A stretch of 64,000 nt of DNA from Burkholderia ambifaria (GCF_001443045.1 NZ_LKPJ01000010.1:62001-126000); one strand, 5' to 3'. Positions 22,337 through 32,934 are shown, counted from the first letter of the stretch. The notes: generated by a model not told the origin, from the letters alone. Translations and numbers: made by a program.

Positions 22337-23443
22337 TTGAAGCCGCCCCGCATTGCTCCCGCTCCGTTCCCCGTCACGCCGCTGCACCGTACGTTCGCCA
22401 CGCGCCTGATCGCATGGCAGCGCGTGCACGGCCGCCACGACCTGCCGTGGCAGAACACCCGCGATCCGTACCGGATCTGGCTGTCGGAAATCATGCTGCA
22501 GCAGACGCAGGTCTCGACGGTCGTCCCGTATTACATGCGCTTTCTCGAGCGCTTTCCCGACGTCGCCGCGCTCGCGGCCGCGCCGGCAGACGACGTGATG
22601 GCGCTGTGGGCCGGCCTCGGCTACTACTCGCGCGCACGCAACCTGCACCGCTGTGCGCAGGTCGTCGTCGCCGAGCATGGCGGTGCATTCCCGTCGACGC
22701 CCGACGCGCTCGCCGAACTGCCGGGCATTGGCCGCTCGACGGCCGCGGCGATCGCGTCGTTCGCGTACGGTGCGCGTGCGACGATCCTCGACGGCAACGT
22801 GAAGCGCGTGCTGGCGCGGGTGTTTGGCGTCGAAGGTTTTCCGGGCGAGAAGCGGGTCGAGAACGACATGTGGGCGCTGGCCGAATCGCTGCTGCCGGAT
22901 GCCGCGAACGCGGCCGACGTGAGCGCCTATACGCAGGGGCTGATGGATCTCGGCGCGACGCTGTGCGTGCGCGGCAAGCCGGATTGCGCGCGCTGTCCGT
23001 TCGCGGGCGACTGCGTTGCGCAGTCGACGGGCCGGCAGCGCGAACTGCCGGCCGCGCGGCCGAAGAAGGCCGTGCCGACGCGCAAGACCTGGATGCTCGT
23101 GCTGCGCGACGGCGACGCCGTGCTGCTCGAGCGGCGTCCGCCGGCCGGCATCTGGGGCGGCCTGTGGTGCCTGCCGCAGGCGGACGGCGACGCCGCACTC
23201 GCGGAACTCGCACGCGGCTTCGGCGGCGGCGGCCCGGTGCCGCTCGCGCCGTTTACGCACACGTTCACGCATTTCCGGCTCGAGATCGAACCGCGGCTGA
23301 GCGACATGACGAACGGCGGGCTGCCGGCTGCGCACGCGCAGGATGCCGAGACGGCGTGGGTGCCGCTCGCCGGGCTCGATGCGTACGGCGTGCCGGCGCC
23401 AGTGCGCAAGCTGCTCGATGCGCTGAGCGGACCGCTGCTGTAA
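22337..23443 (+). CDS. mutY: Adenine DNA glycosylase MutY
   Basis: A 368-residue enzyme that removes adenine mispaired with 8-oxoguanine. The N-terminal HhH-GPD domain has LPWQNTRDPYRIWLSEIMLQ, and LPGIGRSTAAAIASFA with the catalytic Asp in LDGNVKR. The 4Fe-4S cluster cysteines follow the pattern C-x6-C-x2-C-x5-C (CVRGKPDCARCPFAGDC). The C-terminal MutT-like domain recognises 8-oxoG. There is no ATG near the N terminus; TTG at 22337, 37 bases after mutM, is the most plausible start. The start is less certain than the function. Confidence 0.93.
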   Translation: MKPPRIAPAPFPVTPLHRTFATRLIAWQRVHGRHDLPWQNTRDPYRIWLSEIMLQQTQVSTVVPYYMRFLERFPDVAALAAAPADDVMALWAGLGYYSRARNLHRCAQVVVAEHGGAFPSTPDALAELPGIGRSTAAAIASFAYGARATILDGNVKRVLARVFGVEGFPGEKRVENDMWALAESLLPDAANAADVSAYTQGLMDLGATLCVRGKPDCARCPFAGDCVAQSTGRQRELPAARPKKAVPTRKTWMLVLRDGDAVLLERRPPAGIWGGLWCLPQADGDAALAELARGFGGGGPVPLAPFTHTFTHFRLEIEPRLSDMTNGGLPAAHAQDAETAWVPLAGLDAYGVPAPVRKLLDALSGPLL

Positions 23444-23563
23444 CGAAAGGGGGAAGGCACCGCGCGGGCCGCGCTTACGGAAGCGCCGGGCCGCCGCGAG
23501 TGTTTCGTCCGTCAGGATGATGCGCGCGGCGATGCCGGTGCGACGCGACAGGTCGGTCGGCGC

Positions 23564-24199
23564 CTACAGCCATCCGTGCCGGTCGAGCACATGGTGCACG
23601 GCATCGATCCGCGCACCGACATCCGGAAACTCCATCAGCTTCTGTCGCGCGCGCAGGTCGAGCGGCAGCAGTTCCGCGAGGCGGTTCGACACCCAGCTCG
23701 GGTCGTCGAGGCGGAACGGTTCGCCGAACGGCAGCTTGCCGGGTTCGGATTTCTTCAGCGCTTCGATGATTCGCTCGAGCACCTCGGCGCACGAGCCGAA
23801 TTGCGCGAGCGCCTGCTCGCCTTCGAGCGGGATGTCGTCGGGCAGCGGCTCCGCGATGCCGACCAGCAGCCCGTTGCCTTCGACGCGATGCGACAGCAGC
23901 TCGAAACGCTGCGTGCCGATTGCCTGCAGGTACAGCATCCCGAATTCGCCGGTGTCGCACTCGGTGATGCGCGCCATGCAGCCGATGGTCTCGGGCACGG
24001 ACACGGCCCCGTCCTGCGCGACTTCGGGGCCGCTCTTCAACAGGCATACGCCGAATGGCGCGTCGTCGCGCAGGCAGGCGCGGCACATGTCGAGATAGCG
24101 TGCCTCGAACACCTTGAGCGGCAGCCAGCCACCGGGGAACAGCACCGTGTGCAACGGAAACAGCGGCAGGTCGATCAGGGTGGTCGATAGGGTGGACAT
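23564..24199 (-). CDS. Lon N-terminal (LON-substrate-binding) domain protein
   Basis: A 211-residue protein consisting only of the LON substrate-binding domain: the N terminus reads LIDLPLFPLHTVLFPGGWLPLKVFE and IGCMARITE follows. It lacks the AAA+ and protease domains of Lon. Stand-alone LON-domain proteins of this length are common in proteobacteria and are presumed to bind unfolded protein; their role is not established. It lies 26 bases after rapZ on the same strand, so probably in the same transcript. Confidence 0.85.
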   Translation of the reverse strand: MSTLSTTLIDLPLFPLHTVLFPGGWLPLKVFEARYLDMCRACLRDDAPFGVCLLKSGPEVAQDGAVSVPETIGCMARITECDTGEFGMLYLQAIGTQRFELLSHRVEGNGLLVGIAEPLPDDIPLEGEQALAQFGSCAEVLERIIEALKKSEPGKLPFGEPFRLDDPSWVSNRLAELLPLDLRARQKLMEFPDVGARIDAVHHVLDRHGWL

Positions 24200-24225
24200 G
24201 GTGCGCCGGCGAGAAGGCGGTGTCG

Positions 24226-25134
24226 CTAAGGTCGGGCGACCTCGGTGACGAGCCGCGACGACGCGTCGACATCCACGGGCGCGTCACGATGCCGCACGAT
24301 CACGTTCGCATCGTGCGCGAGGCGCGCGGCGAGCGTTTCCGCGATGAACACCGAGCGATGCTGACCGCCCGTGCAGCCAATGGCGACGGTCAGGTAGCTG
24401 CGGTTGTCTTCGCGAAAGTGCGGCAGCCATTTCATCAGGAACGCATGGATGTCGTCGATCATCTGGTGGACGATCGGCAGTGCGTCGAGAAAGGCGATGA
24501 CCGGCTGGTCCAGCCCAGTGAGCGGGCGCAGCTCATGGTCGTAGTACGGATTCGGCAGTGCGCGCACGTCGAACATCAGGTCGGCATCGAGCGGCACGCC
24601 GCGCTTGAAGCCGAATGACTCGAACATCACCATCAGGTCGTTGCTCTTCTGCTCGATGAATCGCTTGACCCACGTGCGCAGCACGTTCGCGCGCAGCGTA
24701 CTGGTATCGATCTGGTGACCGAATTCGGCGAGCGGCGCGACCAGGTCGCGCTCGCGCTCGATCGCTTCCTCGAGCGACGACAGCAGCCCGACGTTCGCGT
24801 CGTGCGACGGCGAGCCGGACAGCGGGTGGCGCCGGCGTGTTTCGGAGAAGCGCTGGATCAGCGCCTGCGTGCTCGCATTGAGGAACAGCACGCGGACATC
24901 GTGCTCGAGCGACAGCGCGCGGATCAGGCCGGGCAATTCGTCCAGCGACGCGCTCGAACGCGCATCGATCGCGACCGCGAGCCGGTGCTGACCGCCATCG
25001 GCAAGGTAGCGGGCGAGTTCGGGGAGCACGTGCGGCGGCAGGTTGTCGACGCAGTAATAGCCTGCGTCTTCTAGCGCGTTCAGCGCGACAGACTTGCCTG
25101 AGCCGGAGATGCCGGTGATGAGGACGATGCGCAT
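24226..25134 (-). CDS. rapZ: RapZ, RNA-binding P-loop protein
   Basis: A 302-residue protein that in E. coli binds the GlmZ/GlmY small RNAs to adjust glucosamine-6-phosphate synthase. The N-terminal Walker A is GISGSGKS (residues 8-15), and the C-terminal domain carries [11 protein letters not shown] and the conserved [14 protein letters not shown] stretch. The start at 25134 ([11 protein letters not shown]) matches the family N terminus; a start at 25164 is in frame but would add ten unusual residues. It follows hprK by 75 bases in the PTS-Ntr cluster. Whether the glm sRNA role applies in Burkholderia is unknown. Confidence 0.94.
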   Translation of the reverse strand: MRIVLITGISGSGKSVALNALEDAGYYCVDNLPPHVLPELARYLADGGQHRLAVAIDARSSASLDELPGLIRALSLEHDVRVLFLNASTQALIQRFSETRRRHPLSGSPSHDANVGLLSSLEEAIERERDLVAPLAEFGHQIDTSTLRANVLRTWVKRFIEQKSNDLMVMFESFGFKRGVPLDADLMFDVRALPNPYYDHELRPLTGLDQPVIAFLDALPIVHQMIDDIHAFLMKWLPHFREDNRSYLTVAIGCTGGQHRSVFIAETLAARLAHDANVIVRHRDAPVDVDASSRLVTEVARP

Positions 25135-25209
25135 GGGAAGCAGAGAATCCTGACGTTTCATCATAGCACCGGCTCGACGCGTCGGCGCTGCGAGGCCGGC
25201 GCGGAGAAG

Positions 25210-26178
25210 TTACACGAGCTTGCCGGGGAACTGACTGTCGGGATCTTGCATCGCGAGTCGTTGCCGATCCATGAAATCGCGCAACGTATCGATGCCGCGC
25301 AACTGCAGGATCGTGTTCCGCACGGCCGCCTCGACCAGCACCGCGAGGTTGCGGCCGGCCGCCACCTGGATCGTGACCTTGCTGATCGGCAGGCCGAGCA
25401 CGTCGACCGTCTGGCTTTCCAGCGGCAGCCGCTGGAATTCGCCGTCCGGGCGGCGCACGAGCTGGACGATCAGCTTCAGCTTCATTTTCCGGCGCACGGC
25501 GGTTTCACCGAAGATCGTCTTGATGTCGAGCAGGCCGAGGCCGCGCACTTCGAGCAGGTTCTGCAGCAGCGGCGGGCAGCGGCCTTCGACGAAATCGGGG
25601 CCAAGTCGGACGAAGTCGACGGCGTCGTCGGCGACGAGGCCGTGGCCGCGGCTGATGAGTTCGAGGCCGAGCTCGCTCTTGCCGAGCCCGGAGTCGCCGG
25701 TGAGCAGCACGCCCATCCCGAGGATGTCGAGGAACACGCCGTGCAGCGTCGCGCGCGGCGCGAGGATGCGTGACATGTAGAGCCGCAGGCTGTCGATCAC
25801 CGCGGCGGCCGACATCGGCGTCGTGAACAGCGGCGTGGACGAGCGCGTGCAGCGCAGCACGAGTTCGGGTGGCGCGGCGGCGCCGCCGGCGACGACGAGG
25901 AACGGCGGTTCGAGCGCGATCAGCTCGGCCATGTGGCGCGAACGGTCTTCGTCGGTCTGCCGCTGGTAGTAGTCGATTTCGGCTTCGCCGAGCACCTGGA
26001 TCCGGTTCGGGTGGATCAGGTTCAGGTGGCCGACGAGGTCGGCGCTCGACGTCGCGTTGCCGACGGTGTCGGCCGAAAAACCGCGCTCCCAGCCTTCATG
26101 CCCCGTCAGCCAGCTCAGTTTCAGCGTGGCCGCGTTGTCGTCGAAGATGCTCTGGGCGTTGATGCTGGACGTATCCAT
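25210..26178 (-). CDS. hprK: HPr kinase/phosphorylase
   Basis: A 322-residue bifunctional enzyme that phosphorylates and dephosphorylates the regulatory serine of HPr-like proteins. The Walker A motif GDSGLGKSE is in the C-terminal catalytic domain near residue 155, followed by the HprK signature [16 protein letters not shown]. The N-terminal DRTGG-like domain is present. The ATG at 26178 gives the family N terminus (MDTSSINAQ). In beta-proteobacteria the gene sits with ptsN, rapZ and rpoN as here, linking nitrogen PTS signalling to carbon status. Confidence 0.96.
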   Translation of the reverse strand: MDTSSINAQSIFDDNAATLKLSWLTGHEGWERGFSADTVGNATSSADLVGHLNLIHPNRIQVLGEAEIDYYQRQTDEDRSRHMAELIALEPPFLVVAGGAAAPPELVLRCTRSSTPLFTTPMSAAAVIDSLRLYMSRILAPRATLHGVFLDILGMGVLLTGDSGLGKSELGLELISRGHGLVADDAVDFVRLGPDFVEGRCPPLLQNLLEVRGLGLLDIKTIFGETAVRRKMKLKLIVQLVRRPDGEFQRLPLESQTVDVLGLPISKVTIQVAAGRNLAVLVEAAVRNTILQLRGIDTLRDFMDRQRLAMQDPDSQFPGKLV

Positions 26179-26307
26179 GACTCTCGTCACTCCAATGAGC
26201 CGGTGCATGCGCGCGGCGACGGGCGTCGCCATGCCGGACCGGCGCCGGGCGGCCCTGGACGGCGGCGCGTGCCGCCTCGTTCGGGAAAATATTCCGTCCG
26301 GATCAAC

Positions 26308-26763
26308 TCAAGGTTGCCACTGAGTGAGCAGGCGATGCAACTCGGCGAGATCTGTTTCGTTGTGCAGACGCTCGCGCGCGTCGCGATCGGACAGCAGTTG
26401 CGCGATTTCCGACAGGATCTCGAGGTGCTGCTGGGTGGCTTGCTCGGGGACGAGCAGGAAAATCAGGAGACCGACCGGCTGGCCGTCGGGGGCTTCGAAC
26501 GGGATCGCGTCGGCGAGCCGCACGAACGCGGCGAGCGGGTGCTTGAGCCCCTTGATGCGCCCGTGCGGAATCGCGACGCCTTCGCCGAGCCCGGTCGAGC
26601 CGAGGCGCTCGCGCGCGAACAGGTTGTCCGTGACGGTGCTGCGGGCGATGCCGTTCTGATTCTCGAAGATCAGCCCGGCTTGTTCGAAGACGCGTTTCTT
26701 GCTGGTAACGGAGAGGTCGATGACGACGTTCTCGATGGGCAGGATTTTGGCTAGGCGATTCAT
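26308..26763 (-). CDS. ptsN: PTS EIIA-Ntr component PtsN
   Basis: A 151-residue fructose-type EIIA protein that works as a regulator rather than a sugar transporter. The phospho-acceptor His67 lies in the motif AIPHGRI. Family features FLLVPEQATQQHLEIL and the N terminus MNRLAKILPIENVV are clear. Two further in-frame ATGs upstream (26820, 26853) would add a charged extension; the start at 26763 was preferred for homology, though no good ribosome-binding site is visible for any of them. It lies between hpf and hprK. Confidence 0.93.
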   Translation of the reverse strand: MNRLAKILPIENVVIDLSVTSKKRVFEQAGLIFENQNGIARSTVTDNLFARERLGSTGLGEGVAIPHGRIKGLKHPLAAFVRLADAIPFEAPDGQPVGLLIFLLVPEQATQQHLEILSEIAQLLSDRDARERLHNETDLAELHRLLTQWQP

Positions 26764-26969
26764 GTTGGCAGGCGATTGGGCGGCCTGGGGTCTCCTTGCG
26801 GCGGCAGACTGATTTTCCATGTTCGGCGATATCAAGGCGTTCGGCATCGGCAACCTGCAAGGCAGCTACCGCACCCAACGCCCCCCGGCGATAACCGGAA
26901 CATTATAGAGCACAGCCGCGTGCGTGGCGCAGCATGGACGGACCGGTCGCACCACTGCCGCTCGGACAC

Positions 26970-26995
26970 AAAAAAAACGCCCGGCGAACCGGGCG
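26970..26995 (-). terminator. Intrinsic terminator of hpf
   Basis: CGCCCGG / CCGGGCG stem with, on the minus strand, a UUCG loop and eight T residues, 21 bases after the hpf stop. It separates rpoN-hpf from ptsN, implying a separate promoter for ptsN-hprK-rapZ in 26764-26969. Confidence 0.9.
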
Positions 26996-27016
26996 GCGTG
27001 TATGTTGCGGTGAACG

Positions 27017-27376
27017 TTATTGCGGCGGCAGTTCGATCTGGTCGATCGACGGCTGCAGCTTGATCGGGTCATGCGCATGGGTCTGCAGACGCTCCATGTG
27101 CTTGACGACCTGACGATCCAGCTTGTCGATCAGCAGATCGATCGCAGCGTACAGGTTACCGTTTGCGCTTTCGACGAAGATGTCCTTGCCCTTCAGGTGC
27201 AGGTTGATTTCCGCGCGCTGCTGCTTGTCCTTTTCCTTGTGATTGTCGACCGAGAGGATCACAGTGCCATCGATCACCTGATCGCTATGCCGTAGCACCC
27301 GGTCCAGCTTGGTGATCACGTATTCGCGAATTGCAGGCGTGACTTCGAGATGATGTCCACTGATCTTCAGGTTCAT
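27017..27376 (-). CDS. hpf: Ribosome hibernation promoting factor (short HPF)
   Basis: A 119-residue protein that binds the small subunit and drives 100S ribosome dimers in stationary phase. It has the beta-alpha-beta-beta-beta-alpha pattern with [20 protein letters not shown], the [18 protein letters not shown] strand pair, and the helix [20 protein letters not shown]. Length corresponds to the short form. The start at 27376 has a GGAG ribosome-binding site. Position immediately after rpoN is the classic arrangement (once named ORF95 or sigma-54 modulation protein). Confidence 0.96.
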   Translation of the reverse strand: MNLKISGHHLEVTPAIREYVITKLDRVLRHSDQVIDGTVILSVDNHKEKDKQQRAEINLHLKGKDIFVESANGNLYAAIDLLIDKLDRQVVKHMERLQTHAHDPIKLQPSIDQIELPPQ

Positions 27377-27535
27377 AGTGCTTCTCCAAGCGAGTGACCA
27401 CGCGGCCGCATCGAGGCGGCGCTCCGGTCGACTTGCCCCTGCCGCACATGGCGGCAAATTCGCGGACAGGTCGCCCGGCCTGTTCCCCGTATGCGCGGTG
27501 GCCGGAACACGCCTGCCGCCGGGCAGGCAGCAGGC

Positions 27536-29041
27536 TTAAAGAGACTTGCGCAGATTCACTGCCGGGATTTTGAGGGCTTCGCGATACTTGGCAACCGTGC
27601 GGCGCGCAACCACGAATCCCTGTTCTGCCAGCAGCTCGGCAATGCGGCTGTCCGAAAGTGGCGATTTTGGGTCTTCAGCTCCTATCAGTTGCTTGATCAG
27701 GGCTCGGATGGCGGTCGACGATGCGGCGCCTCCGGTGTCGGTCGAAACGTGTGATCCGAAGAAGTACTTAAATTCAAGCGTCCCGAACGGGGTCAGCATG
27801 TACTTGCCTGTTGTCACACGGCTGACAGTCGACTCGTGTAGGCCCAGCGTATCAGCTATTTCCCGCAAAACCAAGGGGCGCATGGCAATTTCACCGTGCG
27901 CAAAGAAATTCTTCTGACGTTCGACAATAGCCTGCGCGACACGCAGGATTGTGTCGAATCGCTGCTGGATGTTCTTGATCAGCCAGCGCGCTTCCTGGAG
28001 CTGTTGTTTCAGCGATCCGGCCGACGGATCGCCGCGGCTGTTGCGCAGAATGTTCGCGTACAGATTGTTGATCCGCAGACGCGGCATCACTTCCGGATTG
28101 AGTTCCGCGAGCCAGCCCTGGCCGGCCTTCTTCACGATGATGTCGGGCACGACGTAGTCGGCCTCGGCCTTGCCGTAGGCGGCGCCGGGGAACGGCTCCA
28201 GCGAGCGGATCAGCGCGTGCGCGTCGCGCAGTGCGTCGTCCGTCGCCTTCAGCTGCTTGCGCAGCCGCGTGAAGTCGCGCGCGGCGAGCAGCTCGAGGTG
28301 CTGCGACACGATCTCGAGCGCGAGCGTGCGGGTGGGGGACGGATCGAGGCGCAGCAACTGCAGCTTCAGGCATTCGGAGGCCGAACGGGCCCCGACCCCG
28401 GCCGGGTCGAAACTGTGCAGCAGCGCGAGCGCCGCATTCAGTTCGTCGCAGTCGATTTCCAGTTCCGGCGGCAGGTCGGCGAGCACTTCGTCGAGCGAGG
28501 CGGTCAGGTAGCCGTCGTCGTCGAGCGATTCGATCAGGAACATCACGAGCGCGCGATCGCGCGGGCTGGCCTGCGTGACGCGCAATTGCGCGGACAGGTG
28601 GTCGCGCAGCGACGTCGCGGCTTCCTGTACCTGCAGCGGCGGGAGGTCGTCGTCATCCGAGGCACCGCTCGAGCGGCCGAACTCGTCGAGATTCCACTGC
28701 GGGCCGTCGCCGGCGTCACCCGACGCGTAGCCGTCGTATTCGTCGGCGCCGGCCGGCTCGTCGCGCTCGGCGCGATCGCTCGACTGGCTGCCGCCGTTGA
28801 CGGCGCCCGGTTCGGTGTTTTGGCCGGGAGGCGTTTGCGCGATCAGCGATCCGTCCGCCGCGACACGCAGCGGGCTCGCGATCCATTCGTCATCGTTCTC
28901 GAGCAGCGGATTCTGCGCGACGGCCATCGCGACTTCCTGCTGCAGTTCGAGCGTCGACAGCTGCAGGAGCCGGATCGACTGCTGCAGTTGCGGTGTCAGC
29001 GCCAGGTGCTGCGACAGGCGGAGTTGAAGGCTGGCTTTCAT
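27536..29041 (-). CDS. rpoN: RNA polymerase sigma-54 factor
   Basis: A 501-residue sigma factor requiring enhancer-binding activators. The Gln/Leu-rich N-terminal activator-interacting region ([21 protein letters not shown]), an acidic, low-complexity linker (about 60-125), the core-binding domain and the C-terminal RpoN box [10 protein letters not shown] are all present. The start at 29041 gives the canonical N terminus. It lies downstream of lptB, an order conserved in proteobacteria. The last residues are encoded by less GC-rich sequence than the surroundings. Confidence 0.97.
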   Translation of the reverse strand: MKASLQLRLSQHLALTPQLQQSIRLLQLSTLELQQEVAMAVAQNPLLENDDEWIASPLRVAADGSLIAQTPPGQNTEPGAVNGGSQSSDRAERDEPAGADEYDGYASGDAGDGPQWNLDEFGRSSGASDDDDLPPLQVQEAATSLRDHLSAQLRVTQASPRDRALVMFLIESLDDDGYLTASLDEVLADLPPELEIDCDELNAALALLHSFDPAGVGARSASECLKLQLLRLDPSPTRTLALEIVSQHLELLAARDFTRLRKQLKATDDALRDAHALIRSLEPFPGAAYGKAEADYVVPDIIVKKAGQGWLAELNPEVMPRLRINNLYANILRNSRGDPSAGSLKQQLQEARWLIKNIQQRFDTILRVAQAIVERQKNFFAHGEIAMRPLVLREIADTLGLHESTVSRVTTGKYMLTPFGTLEFKYFFGSHVSTDTGGAASSTAIRALIKQLIGAEDPKSPLSDSRIAELLAEQGFVVARRTVAKYREALKIPAVNLRKSL

Positions 29042-29212
29042 GGCGAGGAGGGAGTCATACCGGCAGTTTGCCACGACCCAGGCGTATTGAGCCATCCGCG
29101 ATTACGCGCGGCGCGGCGCTTGGCCGCGGACAGGAGCCGCCGTGCGGCGGAGCACGCGGGCGCGACCCCGCGCGGCGATGCCGGGCGGGGTGCAGCCAGC
29201 CACAGGGGGACG

Positions 29213-29989
29213 TTACATGCGGAAGTGTTCGCCGAGGTACACGCGGCGCACGCTTTCGTTTTCGATGATGTCGCTCGGCGCGCCGGCGGCAAGCACCGAG
29301 CCGTCGCTGATGATGTATGCGTGGTCGCAGATGCCGAGCGTTTCGCGGACGTTGTGATCGGTTATCAACACGCCGATGTTGCGCTGCTTCAGGAACTTGA
29401 CGATCTTCTGGATCTCGAGCACTGCGATCGGGTCGACGCCGGCGAACGGTTCATCGAGCAGGATGAAGTTCGGGTTGGTCGCGAGCGCACGCGCGATCTC
29501 GACGCGACGGCGTTCGCCGCCCGACAGCGACAGCGCCGGGTTCTCGCGCAGATGGCCGATCTGCAGCTCGTCGAGCAACGCCTCGGTGCGCGACGCGATC
29601 GCGTCCTTCGACAGCCGCTTGCCGTCTTCGCCGTGCTGCAGTTCGAGCACCGCGCGGATGTTTTCCTCGACGGTCAGCTTGCGGAACACTGACGCTTCCT
29701 GCGGCAGGTACGACAGGCCGAGCGATGCACGCTTGTGGATCGGCAGCAGGCTGATCGAGCTGCCGTTCAGCGAGATCTCGCCCGCGTCGAGCGGCACGAG
29801 GCCGACGATCATGTAGAACGACGTCGTCTTGCCGGCGCCGTTCGGGCCGAGCAGGCCGACGACTTCGCCGCTCTTCACGTCGAGCGACACGTCCTTGACG
29901 ACCGTGCGCGAGCCATAGCGTTTCTTCAGGTTGCGGACGACGAGCGAGCTCGTCGTGCCGGCCGGCTGGCGGTTCGGTAGCGCGTTCAT
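29213..29989 (-). CDS. lptB: LPS export ABC transporter ATPase LptB
   Basis: A 258-residue ABC ATPase powering LPS extraction from the inner membrane with LptFG. Walker [10 protein letters not shown], signature [15 protein letters not shown], Walker [12 protein letters not shown] and the H-loop ITDHNVRE are complete. The N-terminal extension of about 15 residues is common in this genus. Its ATG overlaps the lptA stop codon (ATGA), so it is translationally coupled to lptA, and it precedes rpoN. Confidence 0.97.
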   Translation of the reverse strand: MNALPNRQPAGTTSSLVVRNLKKRYGSRTVVKDVSLDVKSGEVVGLLGPNGAGKTTSFYMIVGLVPLDAGEISLNGSSISLLPIHKRASLGLSYLPQEASVFRKLTVEENIRAVLELQHGEDGKRLSKDAIASRTEALLDELQIGHLRENPALSLSGGERRRVEIARALATNPNFILLDEPFAGVDPIAVLEIQKIVKFLKQRNIGVLITDHNVRETLGICDHAYIISDGSVLAAGAPSDIIENESVRRVYLGEHFRM

Positions 29990-30651
29990 TGGCCCGGCGC
30001 TCCCTGGATCGTGGTCGACGGCGACAGCTTCGCCGGCGCGCCGTTCAACTGCCCGGGGCCGCCGTTCTTCGGCGAGAGCATCGCGCGCACGCGGCCGTTC
30101 GGGTTGCCCGGCGCCGCGACGTCCTTGCCGCCCTTCGCGGTGTAGAAGTCGCGCTGGCCGTCGTACGTGATCACGCTGCCGTGCACGGTGTCGGCGACGG
30201 TCGACGTGCCCTGCAGGCGGCGCACGGTCGCGGCGGTGGTCAGCGTCGTCAGGTCCTGCTTGCCGTCGTAGTCGATGCGCTCGGCGTCGCCGTCGATGTA
30301 TTCGTCGAGACCTTCGCGCTTCTGGCGGAACGTCGCGTGCTTCTTGCCGCTGCCGAACGACGTCGCGTACTGGTAGCCTTCCGGATCCTGGCGCACTTCG
30401 ACGCGATCGCCCTTGATGATGATCGTGCCCTTCGTGATCACGACGTTGCCGGTCGCGACCGTCACCTGCTTCAGGTCGTCATAGGTCAGGTTGTCCGCCT
30501 CGACGTTGATCGGCTTGTTCTGGTCGGCCTTCTCGGCATGGGCGAGCGGCGCCAGCCCGACGAGCGGGAGCGCCACGAGCGTCGCGGCGAGCGCGGCGCG
30601 GACGGCGCGCGCAGCGCCGCCGGAATTCTGTCGAGGGAACGGTTCGTTCAT
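29986..30651 (-). CDS. lptA: LPS periplasmic bridge protein LptA
   Basis: A 221-residue periplasmic beta-jellyroll protein that carries LPS from LptC to LptD. The signal peptide ends at LAHA near residue 39, followed by [30 protein letters not shown] and [10 protein letters not shown], typical OstA-fold strands. A Pro/Gly-rich tail extends the C terminus. The ATG at 30651 is standard; a GTG at 30675 that overlaps the lptC stop (GTGA) is an alternative. It forms the lptC-lptA-lptB unit. Confidence 0.94.
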   Translation of the reverse strand: MNEPFPRQNSGGAARAVRAALAATLVALPLVGLAPLAHAEKADQNKPINVEADNLTYDDLKQVTVATGNVVITKGTIIIKGDRVEVRQDPEGYQYATSFGSGKKHATFRQKREGLDEYIDGDAERIDYDGKQDLTTLTTAATVRRLQGTSTVADTVHGSVITYDGQRDFYTAKGGKDVAAPGNPNGRVRAMLSPKNGGPGQLNGAPAKLSPSTTIQGAPGQ

Positions 30652-30671
30652 GCAGTCACGTGAGGGATGCG

Positions 30672-31286
30672 TCACCTGGATTGACCTTTCGAGCCGCCGG
30701 ACGTGTCCGCCGCGGCGATCGTGCCGCGCACGTTGCCGTAAAGCTCGATGACCCGGGTGACGTTGTTGTACTTCATGCCGTCGGTCGCGTTGACGAGCGA
30801 CAGGCCGCGCTGAAGTTTAACCGGCTTTTCGGTCTGGATCACATCGTCATTGACGAAGATCCGGAAATGCTGGGAATCGGCCTGCATCTGCGGATCGCCG
30901 CCGCCGGCCACGCGCAGGATGCGCGCGTCGTCGTACAAATCGACGATCGACACGTCGCCGTTGACGGTGCCGCGCTTCGCGGTGGTCGTGACGACCGGTT
31001 TGCCGGGCTGGAATGCGCGCATGGCCGGATCGGTCAGGTCGCTGTTTTCCGTGTCTTCGTAGTGGACCAGTTTCGCGGCCGTCAGCCGGTACTGGGTCGT
31101 GCCCGACTGGTCGAGCTCGGTGACCGAGAAGTTGTCCGCGAAATAGTCGGGCGTATGGCGTTTCGGCTGCACGGTGCCTTCGCCGGGCGGCGGCAGCGTC
31201 GCCTGCAGCAGCCACCACGTGATGCCCGCGAGCGCGGCGACCGCGATGAGCGGCAGCAACTGGGTCCAGCGGAAATGCGTGTTCAT
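30672..31286 (-). CDS. lptC: LPS export protein LptC
   Basis: A 204-residue bitopic protein: one N-terminal membrane helix (LLPLIAVAALAGITWWLL) and a periplasmic OstA-like domain (PDYFADNFSVTELDQSG, YRLTAAKLVHYEDTENSDLT). It joins the LptBFG transporter to LptA. Length and position between kdsC and lptA are canonical; kdsC lies three bases upstream, so the two are coupled. Confidence 0.94.
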   Translation of the reverse strand: MNTHFRWTQLLPLIAVAALAGITWWLLQATLPPPGEGTVQPKRHTPDYFADNFSVTELDQSGTTQYRLTAAKLVHYEDTENSDLTDPAMRAFQPGKPVVTTTAKRGTVNGDVSIVDLYDDARILRVAGGGDPQMQADSQHFRIFVNDDVIQTEKPVKLQRGLSLVNATDGMKYNNVTRVIELYGNVRGTIAAADTSGGSKGQSR

Positions 31287-31289
31287 CCG

Positions 31290-31826
31290 TCAGGCTCCGC
31301 AGGCAGCCGCGAGCAGCGCATCGTAGCGGCGCTGCGCGCGCAGGATCGCGTCGCAGACTTCGCGCACGGCGCCCTGGCCGCCGCGGGCCTCGGCCACCCA
31401 GTGCGCGCGGGCGATCACTTCGGGGTGCGCGTTGGCCGGCGCAGTCGCGAAGCCGCAGCGCAGCATCACCGGCAGGTCGGGCCAGTCGTCACCCATGTAG
31501 CCGCAGGCGTCGGCGCCGATGCCGAGCGACGCGATCAGGTCGGCGAACACCGTGAGCTTGTTCTCGACGCCCTGGAACAGGTGCGCGATCTTCATTTCCT
31601 TCGCGCGCGCCGCGACGATCTCCGAGCGGCGGCCGGTGATGATCGCGGTCGCGATGCCGGCTTCGCCGAGCAGCTTCACGCCATGGCCGTCGAGCGAATT
31701 GAACGACTTCATCGCGTCGCCGGCCGCGGTAAACAGCAGGCCGCCGCCGGTCAGTACGCCGTCGACGTCGAAAATCATCAGCTTCACGCGGCTTGCGCGT
31801 TCGGCCGCAGTCAGCGCTGCACTCAT
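31290..31826 (-). CDS. kdsC: 3-deoxy-D-manno-octulosonate 8-phosphate phosphatase KdsC
   Basis: A 178-residue HAD-family phosphatase that dephosphorylates KDO 8-phosphate on the way to LPS inner core. The catalytic DVDGVLT motif, the ITGRRSEIV motif II and GDDWPDLPVM motif IV are intact. The small size without a cap domain fits tetrameric KdsC. Its start codon overlaps the stop of kdsD (TGATG) and it runs into lptC. Confidence 0.96.
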   Translation of the reverse strand: MSAALTAAERASRVKLMIFDVDGVLTGGGLLFTAAGDAMKSFNSLDGHGVKLLGEAGIATAIITGRRSEIVAARAKEMKIAHLFQGVENKLTVFADLIASLGIGADACGYMGDDWPDLPVMLRCGFATAPANAHPEVIARAHWVAEARGGQGAVREVCDAILRAQRRYDALLAAACGA

Positions 31827-32809
31827 CAGATCACCTTCTTCGAAAACAGGTCGTGCATGTTCAGCGCGCCGATCAGCGCGCCGTCGGCATCGACGACCAG
31901 CATCTGGTTGATCCGGTGGCGCTCCATCAGTTCCACGGCCTCGACCGCCAGGTGATCCGGTGCGATCGTGCGTGGGTCGCGCGTCATCACTTCGGTGATC
32001 GACAAGGTGCGGAAGTCGCCGTCGCGTGCGAGCACGCGGCGCAGGTCGCCGTCCGTGAAGATGCCGACGACCTTGCCGTCGGCGTCGACCACGGCGGTCA
32101 TGCCGAGGCGCTTCGCGGTGATCTGAAACAGCGCGTCAGACAGCGTTGCGTCGAGCCCGACGGACGGGACGTCGTCGCCCGAGCGCATCACGTCGCGCAC
32201 GTAGGTGAGCAGGCGTCGGCCGAGTGCACCGCCCGGGTGCGAGCGCGCGAAATCTTCCGAACCGAAGCCGCGAGCGTCGAGCACGGCGATCGCAAGCGCG
32301 TCGCCGAGCGCGAGCGCGGCGGTCGTGCTCGCGGTGGGCGCGAGGTTCAGGGGGCACGCTTCCTTCGACACCGCGGCGTTCAGGTTCACGTCGGCGAGCG
32401 TGCCGAGGCTCGATTCGGCACGGCCCGTGATCGCGATCAGCTTTGCGCCGATCCGCTTGACGAGCGGCAGGATCGCGACGAGTTCTTCCGACTCGCCTGA
32501 ATAGGAGATGCCGATGAAGACGTCGTCCGACGTAACCATGCCGAGGTCGCCGTGGCTGGCCTCGGCCGGGTGGACGAAGAAGGCCGGCGTGCCGGTGCTC
32601 GCGAGCGTGGCCGCGATCTTGCGGGCGATGTGCCCCGATTTGCCGATGCCCGATACCACGACGCGGCCGCGGCAGCCGAGCAGCAGCGCGACGGCCTGGA
32701 CGAAGTCGCCGTCGAGCTGGTCGCGCAGCGCGCGCACGGCGTCCGCCTCGATGTCGAGCACGTCGCGGGCGAGCGCGAGCGCCCGATCATCATTGATTTT
32801 CGCTATCAT
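31826..32809 (-). CDS. kdsD: Arabinose-5-phosphate isomerase KdsD
   Basis: A 327-residue enzyme converting ribulose 5-phosphate to arabinose 5-phosphate, the precursor of KDO. An N-terminal SIS domain (VVVSGIGKSGHIARKIAATLASTGTP split over residues ~48-73; ISYSGESEEL) is followed by two CBS domains (ALFQITAKRLGMTAVVD; HRINQMLVVD). The start at 32809 (MIAKINDD) fits the family; the long open frame upstream is antisense to the CPA2 gene. It is the first gene of the kdsD-kdsC-lptCAB-rpoN unit and diverges from the antiporter. Confidence 0.95.
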   Translation of the reverse strand: MIAKINDDRALALARDVLDIEADAVRALRDQLDGDFVQAVALLLGCRGRVVVSGIGKSGHIARKIAATLASTGTPAFFVHPAEASHGDLGMVTSDDVFIGISYSGESEELVAILPLVKRIGAKLIAITGRAESSLGTLADVNLNAAVSKEACPLNLAPTASTTAALALGDALAIAVLDARGFGSEDFARSHPGGALGRRLLTYVRDVMRSGDDVPSVGLDATLSDALFQITAKRLGMTAVVDADGKVVGIFTDGDLRRVLARDGDFRTLSITEVMTRDPRTIAPDHLAVEAVELMERHRINQMLVVDADGALIGALNMHDLFSKKVI

Positions 32810-32934
32810 GCGCGGAGTATAGCAAAGGCGTTTGTTCGCCGCGCCGGGCTCTCGGACTCGTCCGAGGACGCCTGTCCATCGCCACCACCCGCGCCCGCAT
32901 TGCCGTGGCCCCGACGAACGAGGACGCTTCGCCC

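Noticed and set aside
27896..29692. 598-residue plus-strand open frame opposite rpoN and lptB
   Set aside because: Spans two real genes on the opposite strand and shows no protein motif.
32905..32934. Upstream GTG start for the CPA2 antiporter
   Set aside because: It adds ten residues without a ribosome-binding site; GTG 32935 gives a membrane-helix N terminus and has GAGGA upstream.
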